Shown here piece after piece: positions 16,961 to 25,299 of a stretch of DNA of 64,000 bases. The translations under genes and the position numbers were made by a program. Each line of letters opens with the position of its first letter. Position 1 is the stretch's first letter. The stretch spans positions 66,375 to 130,374 of the forward strand of contig JBNLDC010000018.1 in assembly GCA_050304135.1 (NCBI GenBank), read 5' to 3'. The notes below the pieces were generated by a model that was given only the letters and a program-made list of their open reading frames with translations, was not told where the DNA came from and did not search any database. This DNA is from JAFGNB01 sp050304135 (GTDB lineage: Bacteria; Fibrobacterota; Chitinivibrionia; Chitinivibrionales; Chitinispirillaceae).

Positions 16961-18475
16961 CTACCGGGCTACCGGCAGTTCCAGTATCACCGTTGTACCG
17001 CCTTCGGATTCCGACCGTATATCGATATACCCGTTGTTTTCCTCAAGTATTTTATAACAGATGGCAAGCCCCATACCGGTTCCCATACCGACCTCTTTGG
17101 TCGTGAAAAACGGATCATAAACTTTTGGTAATATTTCAGAAGCGATACCCGGCCCGTTGTCCCTGCAGTATATCTTGCAGAACCGCGACGCTTCAGTCAT
17201 TGTATCATTTTCGATGGTAACCGTCGATCCCGGCGGACAGAAATCGATACTGTTGGTGATGAGGTTGATGAACACCTGTTCGATTTTGTTGGAATCACCC
17301 TGCACAAGGACAACGGGGCCGATCTTATTGACCACCTCAAGTCCGACTTTTGCCGCCCGTGCATGAGTCAACTTTACCGCATCCTCCACACACTGTCGGA
17401 GATTAAGACTCTCCGCAGCGCTATCGCCCTCCCGCGCGAATTTCGACAGGTTCTCCACGATGTCCCTGCATCGCAGGGCTTCGGCGTAGATGATACCGAG
17501 ATATTCCTTCAACTCCTCCGTGTCAATCGGTTCATTCTGTTTAAACCGGCTGTTGAGCGCACTCGAGAATCCGAGTATGGCAGTGAGCGGATTGTTGATC
17601 TCATGCGCCACTCCCGATGCGAGGGTCCCGATCGATGCCATTCGCGCGCTGCGGTAGAGATGCTGCCGTGCAATGCGCTGTTCCTCCTGGAGCCGTACCT
17701 GCTCCGTGACATCCTCAAGTGCGATCACGATGCTGAGCCCGTCGGCGGCCTCTCCCGTATATACCGCCTTCAGGTTGAGTTGCAACGGCTCGGCATCATT
17801 GCCGCGCGGTACGGTAAAGGTACGCTGTTTTACCGATGGAAGATCGGAGAGCGCGAACGAGTTGAGAAATGATTCCAACGTCAACCGGTCCTGCTCCCGA
17901 AACAGCGAAAATATGCTTTTCCCGAGAATATCCTCGCTGGCCACCGAAAACATATCCCTGAAAAAACGGTTGCAGTTGGTGATCATCCGACTGGAATCAA
18001 TCGAAATATACAAATGCGGAAAATTTTCGTAGAGACACTCGTACTGCTCTTTGGACTGGTACAATTCCCGATGTAGACGCCGGATTCGCAGTAGAACATT
18101 GATCCGCGCCATAAGTTCCTCACCCGAAAACGGTTTGGTGAGATAGTCATCGGCATGCCTGAGTCCTTTCACTTTATCGGCTTCCGAACAAAGTGCCGTT
18201 ACGAGAATAACCGGCAGAAAATCGTTACCGGACATTTTTTTAATCCGGCGTGACACCTCAATACCATCCATATCAGGCATTACCACATCAACCAGTGCCA
18301 GATCAACATTGCCGGTGGCGACCTCCTCAAGTGCCCGTTTTCCGCAGTCGGCGACTATGGCTTCGAACCCCGCCTCTGCAACGAGTGACTGCAGAAACAT
18401 CGATGCATCGCTGCTGTCATCTACGATAAGCAGGCGTTCCGCCTGTCGCATTCCGTTTTCAGATGCAATAGTCAT
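16961..18475 (-). CDS. Receiver-PAS-histidine kinase
   Basis: A 504-residue soluble sensor kinase. An N-terminal receiver domain (about 10-130) has LLIVDDS, VDVVMPDMDG and the KPFSGEE lysine. A PAS domain follows (about 140-265). The HisKA helix carries SGVAHEINNPL with the phosphorylated histidine at about 296. The ATPase domain has an N box around NLITNSIDF, G1 DNGPGI, and G2 GTGMGLAI. No membrane segment is present, so it is cytoplasmic; the receiver suggests it lies within a phosphorelay. AAGGAG lies at a good distance before the ATG at 18475. It overlaps the end of rdgB by 17 bases and precedes the NtrC-type regulator, its likely partner. Confidence 0.92.
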   Translation of the reverse strand: MTIASENGMRQAERLLIVDDSSDASMFLQSLVAEAGFEAIVADCGKRALEEVATGNVDLALVDVVMPDMDGIEVSRRIKKMSGNDFLPVILVTALCSEADKVKGLRHADDYLTKPFSGEELMARINVLLRIRRLHRELYQSKEQYECLYENFPHLYISIDSSRMITNCNRFFRDMFSVASEDILGKSIFSLFREQDRLTLESFLNSFALSDLPSVKQRTFTVPRGNDAEPLQLNLKAVYTGEAADGLSIVIALEDVTEQVRLQEEQRIARQHLYRSARMASIGTLASGVAHEINNPLTAILGFSSALNSRFKQNEPIDTEELKEYLGIIYAEALRCRDIVENLSKFAREGDSAAESLNLRQCVEDAVKLTHARAAKVGLEVVNKIGPVVLVQGDSNKIEQVFINLITNSIDFCPPGSTVTIENDTMTEASRFCKIYCRDNGPGIASEILPKVYDPFFTTKEVGMGTGMGLAICYKILEENNGYIDIRSESEGGTTVILELPVAR

Positions 18476-19082
18476 GCAGGAACTCCTTCATCTTCCGTAG
18501 CGCTCTGCCGCGATGACTGATTTCATGTTTTTTCGCAGCAGGCAACTGAGCGAAGGTTTGGTCGAACCCTTCGGGAATAAAAAGCGGATCGTAACCGAAC
18601 CCGCCACTTCCCCGCGGTGTATCGATAATCCTTCCTTCACATGCGCCTTCCACTGCAAGAAGCGTGGTTGCATCAATCCGCAGCGCGATGGCGCAAATAA
18701 ACCGTGCAGTCCTCAATGCAGGTGCAACCCCGCCAAGTGCGTCGAGCAACTTCTTTTTATTCGCCTCCATATCGGCCAGTTCTCCGGCGTAACGGGCACT
18801 TCTGATTCCCGGTGCGCCGTCAAGTGCATCAACCACGAGCCCGCTGTCATCACCAAGTGACCAGATTCCCGTTTGCCGGTAGACAACTTCCGCCTTTATC
18901 CGGGCGTTTTCGGCGAAGGACTGACCATCCTCTATAATTTCCGGTACCGGGTCGATTGCTTCGCTCATAGTAAGCAGGTGCAGTGGCAGGTCACCGAAGA
19001 TCTCACCGATTTCCCTGACTTTACCGCTGTTTCCGGTAGCAATAATGAGGTGCCTGTTCATAGCATTCTGTCCGTTTTTCAT
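18459..19082 (-). CDS. rdgB: Non-canonical purine NTP pyrophosphatase (RdgB/Ham1)
   Basis: This enzyme hydrolyses dITP, ITP and XTP to monophosphates and keeps deaminated purines out of nucleic acids. The protein is 207 residues, the normal size. Family signatures: LIIATGNSGKVREI at the N-terminus, FAENARIKA, GDDSGLVVDALDGAPGIRSARYAG, and RGSGGFGYDPLFIPEG, then KHEISHRGRAL. The start at 19082 overlaps the leuS stop by four bases (ATGA); an internal ATG at 19061 would give 200 residues and is equally possible. It sits between leuS and the histidine kinase gene in a tight same-strand run. Confidence 0.93.
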   Translation of the reverse strand: MKNGQNAMNRHLIIATGNSGKVREIGEIFGDLPLHLLTMSEAIDPVPEIIEDGQSFAENARIKAEVVYRQTGIWSLGDDSGLVVDALDGAPGIRSARYAGELADMEANKKKLLDALGGVAPALRTARFICAIALRIDATTLLAVEGACEGRIIDTPRGSGGFGYDPLFIPEGFDQTFAQLPAAKKHEISHRGRALRKMKEFLHDYCI

Positions 19083-21646
19083 CCGACGACGATGTTCACC
19101 AGTTTACCCGAAACGACAATCACTTTCCTGATCGTCTTCCCCGTAAGGTGCGGTTGCACCTTGTCTAATTCCAGTGCTTTCCGTTCGAGCGACTCGCGCG
19201 GTTCTTCGGGAGAAGCGGTAAAGGTTCCCCGAAGCTTCCCGTTGACCTGTACGACAATCGCCACCTCATCCATCACCAGTGCATCGGGATCAACCTCCGG
19301 CAGGGGATGGCGGAAAATGGAGGTCCGGTAACCGAGCTGTTCCCAGAGTTCCTCCGCCAGGTGCGGCGTCATCGGCGCTATCAGAAGCAGCATAGTCTCA
19401 CACGCTTCCCGCAAGACCGGCTCGGAGGCACTCGGACCGAGTTTTCGAACCGTATTGGTCAGTTCAATAATCCGTGCGATCGCCGTATTGAACTGCCAGT
19501 TGGTCTCGATGCCCTGTGTAGCCCGCATGAGAGCTGAATGAGTGGCGAAACGCAGGCCTTTATCCACCTTCGAAAGTCCGGCAAGCACTGATTCATCCGG
19601 CAGCGACGCCGAAGCGATCCGGGGCAGCAACTCCCCGACGGTATCCCACAACCGGTGAAGAAAGCGGGATGATCCCTGAACGCCCTCATCGCTCCAGAGC
19701 TGATCACGGTCAGGCGGATTATCTGCCAGTACACAGAATCGCAGTGTATCGGCTCCATAGGCTTCAATAATCTTTTCCGGTGAAACGACATTGAGCTTCG
19801 TTTTGCTCATTTTCGTCACTTCACTTACTACCGGCCCGCCGCAGATTAGGCATTTGCCGTCGCTTACTTTGTCTTCCGGCAGCCATTTGTCCACCTCACA
19901 GTAGTGTGCCATTTTACAGATCATACCCTGACAGAACAGATTTTTAACCGGTTCCTCGAAGGGCAGCAGTCCGAAATCTTTCATCACCATCGCGAAAAAA
20001 CGGACATAAATAAGATGCATGGTGGCATGCTCAATGCCGCCGATATACGTATCCACCGGACACCAGTAATCAACGTCCCTGCGGGAAAACGGCGAGGATT
20101 CCTCCCGTGCCGAAGCATACCTGAGATAATACCATGATGAATCAACAAAGGTATCCATGGTATCGGCATCCCGCCTTGCCGGCCCATTGCACTTGGGACA
20201 GGTGGTTTCCATAAACGACGCATTCTCCAGAAGCGGACTCTCACCGGTCGGCTTGAACGAGACATCACGTGGCAGGAGGACCGGCAGCTGTTCCTCGGGC
20301 ACCGGCACTTCTCCGCAGTGATTGCAATAGACAACAGGAATAGGTGCTCCCCAGTACCGCTGACGCGAAAGGAGCCAGTCGCGCAGACGGTAGGTAATTT
20401 TTCTACCCCCGATAGCTTTGCTGTCAAGGTAGGTGATGATATCTGCCATGGCTTCGCGGTTGTTGCGCCCGGAGAATTCACCGCTTTCGGTCATGATACC
20501 GTCGGCGGTATACGCCTCGGCCATGGAGGCGGGATCAAGATGTTCATCGGCAGCAGGCGCAATAACCACCTTTACCGGTATGTCGTATTTCCGTGCGAAC
20601 TCGAAATCCCGCTGATCGTGTGCCGGAACCGCCATAACAACCCCGGTTCCATAGCTCATTACCACAAAGTTGGCAACATAGAGCGGTACCCGGTCGCCAT
20701 TGACCGGATTAATCACATATTTTCCGGTGAATACTCCCTCTTTCTCACGATTGAGCACCTCAAGGTCCGAGGTGCCGAGCATACGCATTTTTCTGACGAT
20801 AGCCGCAACATTTTCAGCATCAGGATGATCACTGATAAGGGAATCAACGAGCGGATGCTGTGCGGCCATCGAAAGAAACGTAACTCCCCAGAGAGTATCC
20901 GGGCGAGTGGTGAACACCTCAAGTGACTCATCGCTGTTTTCCAGTTTGAACCTGACTGTCGCACCTTCCGATTTTCCGATCCACTCCTTCTGCATTTTGA
21001 GTACCCGTTCCGGCCACCGGTCGAGTTTAGTGTGGTTGTCAAGTAACCGCTGCGCATAGTTGCTCATCAGGAAAAACCACTGATCCAGATCGCGCTGTTC
21101 AACAGGGGTCCCGCACCGCTCACACCGGCCGTCGTGCACCTGTTCATTGGCAAGAACGGTCTTATCGTTGGGGCACCAGTTGACCGGAGCGTGCTTCTTT
21201 TTCGCAAGTCCCGCCTTGTAGAACTGCAGGAACAGCCACTGGGTCCAGTGATAGTACCCCTCATGCGAAGTGGCGATCTCCCGGTCCCAGTCGAATCCCC
21301 ATCCGGCACGTTTCATCTGTATACGCATCCGGTCGATATTGATTTTAATATTATCGGCGGGGTGAATTCCCTCACGGATTGCGGCGTTTTCGGCCGGCAG
21401 ACCGAAGGAGTCCCATCCGATCGGTGAGAGCACATGATATCCCTGCATGATTGACCGGCGGACGATCACGTCACCGATAGTGTAGTTCATGACGTGCCCC
21501 ATATGCAAAGCACCGGAAGGATACGGAAACATGTTCAGAACATATTTTTTCGGCTTGGCGGTATCGGTCTTTACCGAAAACAACTTTTCGTCATCCCATC
21601 GTTGCTGCCATTTCGGTTCAATTTCCGAAGGAACGTATTTTGTCAC
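19079..21646 (-). CDS. leuS: Leucyl-tRNA synthetase
   Basis: A class I synthetase that charges tRNA-Leu. About 855 residues, the normal bacterial length. It shows the HIGH-type motif PSGALHMGHVMNY near residue 45, the CP1 editing domain with a threonine-rich TTRPDTLWGVTF, zinc-type cysteine pairs (CNHCGEVP, CPKCNGPARRD), and the KMSKS-type motif KMSKTKLN at about 610, then the anticodon-binding and C-terminal domains. I chose GTG at 21646 because GGAG lies six bases upstream; a GTG at 21658 lacks a site. It is the first gene of a run with rdgB and the two-component genes. Confidence 0.95.
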   Translation of the reverse strand: MTKYVPSEIEPKWQQRWDDEKLFSVKTDTAKPKKYVLNMFPYPSGALHMGHVMNYTIGDVIVRRSIMQGYHVLSPIGWDSFGLPAENAAIREGIHPADNIKINIDRMRIQMKRAGWGFDWDREIATSHEGYYHWTQWLFLQFYKAGLAKKKHAPVNWCPNDKTVLANEQVHDGRCERCGTPVEQRDLDQWFFLMSNYAQRLLDNHTKLDRWPERVLKMQKEWIGKSEGATVRFKLENSDESLEVFTTRPDTLWGVTFLSMAAQHPLVDSLISDHPDAENVAAIVRKMRMLGTSDLEVLNREKEGVFTGKYVINPVNGDRVPLYVANFVVMSYGTGVVMAVPAHDQRDFEFARKYDIPVKVVIAPAADEHLDPASMAEAYTADGIMTESGEFSGRNNREAMADIITYLDSKAIGGRKITYRLRDWLLSRQRYWGAPIPVVYCNHCGEVPVPEEQLPVLLPRDVSFKPTGESPLLENASFMETTCPKCNGPARRDADTMDTFVDSSWYYLRYASAREESSPFSRRDVDYWCPVDTYIGGIEHATMHLIYVRFFAMVMKDFGLLPFEEPVKNLFCQGMICKMAHYCEVDKWLPEDKVSDGKCLICGGPVVSEVTKMSKTKLNVVSPEKIIEAYGADTLRFCVLADNPPDRDQLWSDEGVQGSSRFLHRLWDTVGELLPRIASASLPDESVLAGLSKVDKGLRFATHSALMRATQGIETNWQFNTAIARIIELTNTVRKLGPSASEPVLREACETMLLLIAPMTPHLAEELWEQLGYRTSIFRHPLPEVDPDALVMDEVAIVVQVNGKLRGTFTASPEEPRESLERKALELDKVQPHLTGKTIRKVIVVSGKLVNIVVG

Positions 21647-21669
21647 AGCTGACTCCACTATAAAGGTAA

Positions 21670-21840
21670 TTAGTTTCTGTTCAGAATTTATCTATGTGCC
21701 ATCCTTCGACAAGCTCAGGATGAGCGCGATGTGCGTAATTCATTTACTAAGGCCGCTCATGCAGAACTGAGTTTATCCTGAGCCTGCCGAAGGGAAGTAT
21801 GCACGGCCTTTTTTGCTCTATTCTAAACAGGAACTAGTTA
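21670..21840. repeat. MITE-like element with 21-base inverted ends
   Basis: The left end TTAGTTTCTGTTCAGAATTT is the approximate inverse of the right end ATTCTAAACAGGAACTAGTT. Inside are paired CTTCGACAAGCTCAGGATGA and CTGAGCCTGCCGAAGG segments, giving a second inverted pair. It lies between leuS and the UDP-xylose synthase gene. The same end occurs exactly at 11218-11238, and the inner part resembles 57290-57408. No transposase is present. Confidence 0.75.
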
Positions 21841-21890
21841 AATTGTCTGCCCTGCATTCACGTAAAGACACGGTGCATCAGCATTCCCGG

Positions 21891-22832
21891 TTACTCTTTT
21901 ATATACTCCCTGAAATAGTCAATCGTTTTGGAAAGCCCCGCGTCCAGTTTTACCCTCGGCTTCCACTGCAGTTTTCTACGGGCAAGGGAAATATCAGGCT
22001 GTCGCTGCCGGGGATCATCGGAGGGCAGTGGACGGTAGACAATTTTTGATGTACTTCCGGTGATCGCGATTACCTTTTCGGCAAGTTCACGAATGGTAAA
22101 TTCACCGGGATTGCCGATATTGACCGGTCCGGTACAATCCTCACACCGCATCAACCGCACCATGCCTTCGATCAGATCATCGACATAACAGAATGAGCGG
22201 GTTTGCGTCCCGTCACCGAAGAGGGTGATATCCTCTCCCCTGAGAGCCTGAACAATGAAATTGGACACAACGCGACCATCATCGGGCCGCATACGGGGCC
22301 CGTAGGTGTTGAATATACGCATGACCCGTATTTCAACATTGTTCATCCGGTGGTAGTCAAAAAAGAGAGTTTCCGCAACCCGTTTGCCCTCATCGTAGCA
22401 TGAGCGGATACCGACCGGATTGACATTGCCCCAGTAATCTTCCCGTTGCGGATGCACCGAGGGGTCACCATATACTTCTGATGTCGACGCCTGAAGCACC
22501 CGTGCTTTCACCCGTTTGGCGAGTCCCAGAATGTTGATTGCTCCCATAACACTGGTTTTGATGGTTTTCACCGCATTGTACTGATAATGCACCGGTGATG
22601 CCGGACAGGCGAGATTGTAAATACGATCGACTTCGACATATACCGGGAAAGTGACGTCGTGCCGTACCAGTTCAAAACGGTTATGACCGATCAGATGGCG
22701 TATATTATCCTTTACCCCGGTGAAAAAATTATCGAGACAGATTACATCGTGTCCTTCTTCTATCAGACGCTCACAGAGGTGTGAACCGAGAAATCCCGCA
22801 CCACCCGTTACCAGTATCCGTTTACATTTCAT
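21891..22832 (-). CDS. UDP-glucuronate decarboxylase (UDP-xylose synthase), SDR family
   Basis: An extended SDR enzyme that oxidises and decarboxylates UDP-glucuronate to UDP-xylose, a precursor of surface polysaccharide. 313 residues. The Rossmann motif is VTGGAGFLGSHL, followed by DNFFTG; the catalytic set is STSEVYGDP and YDEGKR (YxxxK). Sequence features typical of the decarboxylase subgroup are NLACPASPVHYQ, IKTSVMGAINIL and RVVSNFIVQAL. AAGGA precedes the ATG. It lies 12 bases after the PfkB-family gene, so they are probably co-transcribed. The exact product is inferred from family resemblance. Confidence 0.9.
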   Translation of the reverse strand: MKCKRILVTGGAGFLGSHLCERLIEEGHDVICLDNFFTGVKDNIRHLIGHNRFELVRHDVTFPVYVEVDRIYNLACPASPVHYQYNAVKTIKTSVMGAINILGLAKRVKARVLQASTSEVYGDPSVHPQREDYWGNVNPVGIRSCYDEGKRVAETLFFDYHRMNNVEIRVMRIFNTYGPRMRPDDGRVVSNFIVQALRGEDITLFGDGTQTRSFCYVDDLIEGMVRLMRCEDCTGPVNIGNPGEFTIRELAEKVIAITGSTSKIVYRPLPSDDPRQRQPDISLARRKLQWKPRVKLDAGLSKTIDYFREYIKE

Positions 22833-22844
22833 TGCAGTTCCTTG

Positions 22845-23774
22845 TCAGACCGATGTTATCCGTACTTCTTCCATCAATTGCCATACCGTATCGAGGTCGA
22901 TTACTCCCGGTCCGTTGCAGGTGGCCTTCGCACTGCCGCATGCCACCGCCATCCGGCAGGTTTCAGTGAAAGAAAACTGCCGCTTGAGCGCCACCATTGC
23001 ACCCGCCACGAGAGCATCGCCGCAACCGACGGTATCTCTGACGTCTACCGTGGGTGCACTGCAGAGAATGCAATCATTTTTATGCAGACCAATCATACCG
23101 TCGGCACCCAGTGATATGAAAATATAGGTGATACCCATGTCAAGTAGCCGCTTCGCCTTGAGTGCGATATGATGAACCCCGCGGATCTGTTCACCGAAAA
23201 ATTCCTCCAGCTCGCTGAGATTCGGTTTTATAATCAGCGGGCGGGACCGTACCCCTTTCTGCAACGCCACCCCCCTGGTATCAAGCAATGCCTGTCCTCC
23301 GCGCTGCGAACAGAAATCAAGCAGTGTCGCGTAAGTATCGTCAGAAAACCCTTTCGGTACGGCCCCGGAAAAGCACCAGTAGTCTCCCGGCAGCATCTTG
23401 CCGATAACAAATTCAGCGAATTCATGTTGAAGACGAGCCGGCAGAACAGGAGGCACAGCGGCGATATGTGTACTTGCTCCCGATCCACGCTCAAGAATGG
23501 TCGTATTGATCCGCACATCTCCGGGAACGGTAAACAGATGGTGACCAATTCCCAGTGAATCAAGCATGGCGGCAAACCGGTTTATACCATATTCAGGAAC
23601 CAGTCCGGTAACCATCACCTCCTCACCGAGTGACCGCACTACCCGTGCAACGTTGATTCCCTTTCCGGCCGGAATCTGCGTGCATTCGCTGTCACAGAAT
23701 GTCATTCCGCTCTGTAGCTCATCAACCGTATAGAGAACATCAAATGAAGGAGAGAGCAGCGTGCTCCAGATCAT
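22845..23774 (-). CDS. PfkB-family sugar kinase (1-phosphofructokinase-like)
   Basis: A 309-residue ribokinase-fold enzyme phosphorylating a sugar or sugar phosphate. The 1-phosphofructokinase/tagatose-6-phosphate kinase subgroup is suggested by the glycine-rich AGKGINVARVVRSLG, INTTILE, and IIKPNLSELEEFFG. The catalytic motif is DTVGCGDALVAGAM with the base Asp near the C-terminus. The N-terminus MIWSTLLSPSFDVLY is slightly unusual for the family. It starts four bases after a small membrane protein gene and precedes the UDP-glucuronate decarboxylase gene. No transport or PTS gene is nearby, so the substrate is uncertain. Confidence 0.88.
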   Translation of the reverse strand: MIWSTLLSPSFDVLYTVDELQSGMTFCDSECTQIPAGKGINVARVVRSLGEEVMVTGLVPEYGINRFAAMLDSLGIGHHLFTVPGDVRINTTILERGSGASTHIAAVPPVLPARLQHEFAEFVIGKMLPGDYWCFSGAVPKGFSDDTYATLLDFCSQRGGQALLDTRGVALQKGVRSRPLIIKPNLSELEEFFGEQIRGVHHIALKAKRLLDMGITYIFISLGADGMIGLHKNDCILCSAPTVDVRDTVGCGDALVAGAMVALKRQFSFTETCRMAVACGSAKATCNGPGVIDLDTVWQLMEEVRITSV

Positions 23775-23778
23775 TGTT

Positions 23779-23949
23779 TCAATTTCCCTGCATGTAAAGG
23801 AACAGCAGCTTCATGGCACGTACCATCAGAAAACTCATAAGCAGTAGTGCCACCACTTGTGCCACCTTTAAGAGTTTCATAAGGTTCTTGTACTGTTTCA
23901 TATCAATCTGCTGCCGCGGATGGAATTTCCAGAAGGCAACCGGTTCCAT
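23779..23949 (-). CDS. Small single-pass membrane protein
   Basis: A 56-residue protein with one strong hydrophobic segment at about residues 27-50 (LLKVAQVVALLLMSFLMVRA). A basic, aromatic N-terminus precedes it. The ATG at 23949 is chosen because upstream residues look unlike the rest; ATGs at 24021 and 23901 are alternatives, and none has a strong ribosome site. It ends four bases before the PfkB gene on the same strand, which supports a real, co-transcribed gene. No family recognised. Confidence 0.5.
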   Translation of the reverse strand: MEPVAFWKFHPRQQIDMKQYKNLMKLLKVAQVVALLLMSFLMVRAMKLLFLYMQGN

Positions 23950-24080
23950 TTTTGCCTGAAATCGGTAATTTGTACTGATCACTATGGGTAAAATACTTAA
24001 AATAAACAAGTTCCGAAACATAAAAGATACGGAATCAGGGTTGGACTACCAATAACTTTGTAACGATAGCAGATAGAAAT

Positions 24081-24120
24081 AAAAAAGCAATGGCCCAAAG
24101 GGGGGTAAAGGCCATTGCTT
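24081..24120 (-). terminator. Rho-independent terminator after the anti-sigma gene
   Basis: Eleven-base arms AAGCAATGGCC and GGCCATTGCTT enclose a 14-base loop; on the minus strand the stem is followed by TTTT. It lies 20 bases after the anti-sigma stop. Confidence 0.85.
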
Positions 24121-24140
24121 ACAACAACAAACAATACAAT

Positions 24141-24689
24141 TTATTTACTCTGAAGATCGACGGGATACACTCCGTTCAGATCAAGATTTCCTCGTGTTTT
24201 GCTGAAATTGACCCCGTTTTCAGAGGATGAGTCTGCTGAAGAGTCTGCCACACTGTTTTCGGGAGTCAGTGACGCGCCGGCAACCTGATCGGAAGTAACC
24301 GAAGATTCACTCGCGACGGCAGGTGCGGCAGTACCTCTTTTTCCAACACCTGTTTTAAGGGTCACATACCCTACCCCGATAAAACCGATGGCAAAGAGCA
24401 TGAACGATATCACACCCCTTCTGATAAACAGAGGCATCGAGGCAAAACCGGTCACTTTCCGACGCCCATCCGAACAAACCCGGATAATTTCCGCGTCACA
24501 AGCTGCCGACGGAGTATCACACAGGATTTCCGGTGTAAAAAAGCGATCTTTATCCGATAGATACGCCTTCTCCTCTCCTGCACAAACGGCACACTCCGCA
24601 AGATGCTCTTCAAACGACTTACGCTCGCCACTTTCGAGTTCACCCGAAACATAAAGCAAACCGTATTCTTCCCACTTACTACACTCCAT
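24141..24689 (-). CDS. Zinc-finger anti-sigma factor
   Basis: A 182-residue membrane-anchored anti-sigma factor. The N-terminal domain has the ZAS pattern with HLAECAVC at about residues 29-36 (HxxxCxxC), preceded by LYVSGELESGE. A single membrane helix at about 88-110 separates this cytoplasmic domain from a Ser/Ala-rich, probably periplasmic tail of 70 residues. It should hold the neighbouring ECF sigma factor inactive. The gene overlaps the sigma gene by 11 bases and is followed by a strong terminator. The signal sensed is unknown. Confidence 0.88.
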   Translation of the reverse strand: MECSKWEEYGLLYVSGELESGERKSFEEHLAECAVCAGEEKAYLSDKDRFFTPEILCDTPSAACDAEIIRVCSDGRRKVTGFASMPLFIRRGVISFMLFAIGFIGVGYVTLKTGVGKRGTAAPAVASESSVTSDQVAGASLTPENSVADSSADSSSENGVNFSKTRGNLDLNGVYPVDLQSK

Positions 24690-25254
24690 CGATCCCCCTC
24701 TTTTTGAGTTCTTTTCGAATGTTTTTCAAAGCAAGCCTCATTCTGCCAAGGGCCGTATTTATGGGACAATTCATTATTACCGCAATTTCCTTGAACGGTA
24801 CTCCCGCCATTTCACGCAGCAGAAAAACTTCTTTCTGCAATGGATCAAGCTCTGCGACCGCATCCCTGACAATATGCTGTATGGCTTTATTCGACAGCGC
24901 CGAATCGGGACTGTCAACCTTGCTGCCTACCGCATTTTCAGCATCGCGCTTATGATCGTTTTCCACCTTTACATGACGAAAATAGTCGATCGTACGCTTA
25001 TGAGCGATTCCGAACAACCAGCTCAAAAAATTCCTTGAGCGGTCAAACTGCTCTGCATTACGCAGCGCCGCCATAAACGTTTCCTGTAAAAGATCTTCTG
25101 CGATTTCCCGCTCTCCGGTCATCCGGATCAGAAAACCAAACACCCGGTTTTTATAACGTTCGTATAGTTCCGCGAATCCCCTTTTGTCTCCTTTAAGCCA
25201 GAGATCAAAGGCTTTCTGATCATCTTCAAACGTTATATTCATGTTTTCTTGCAT
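24679..25254 (-). CDS. ECF-type RNA polymerase sigma factor
   Basis: A 191-residue sigma-70-family factor of the extracytoplasmic type. Region 2 has FAELYERYKNRVFGFLIRMTG, AEDLLQETFMAA, and SWLFGIAHKRTIDYFRH. After a short linker, region 4 has LDPLQKEVFLLREMAGVPFKEIA and the recognition helix INTALGRMRLALKNIR. It overlaps the anti-sigma gene by 11 bases, the classical pair arrangement. It follows the giant TPR gene by 45 bases on the same strand, so all three may be co-transcribed. The target promoters are unknown. Confidence 0.93.
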   Translation of the reverse strand: MQENMNITFEDDQKAFDLWLKGDKRGFAELYERYKNRVFGFLIRMTGEREIAEDLLQETFMAALRNAEQFDRSRNFLSWLFGIAHKRTIDYFRHVKVENDHKRDAENAVGSKVDSPDSALSNKAIQHIVRDAVAELDPLQKEVFLLREMAGVPFKEIAVIMNCPINTALGRMRLALKNIRKELKKRGIDGV

Positions 25255-25299
25255 AGACTACGGCTTCTATTGGTAATTATTGTGATGAAAGTATAAAAA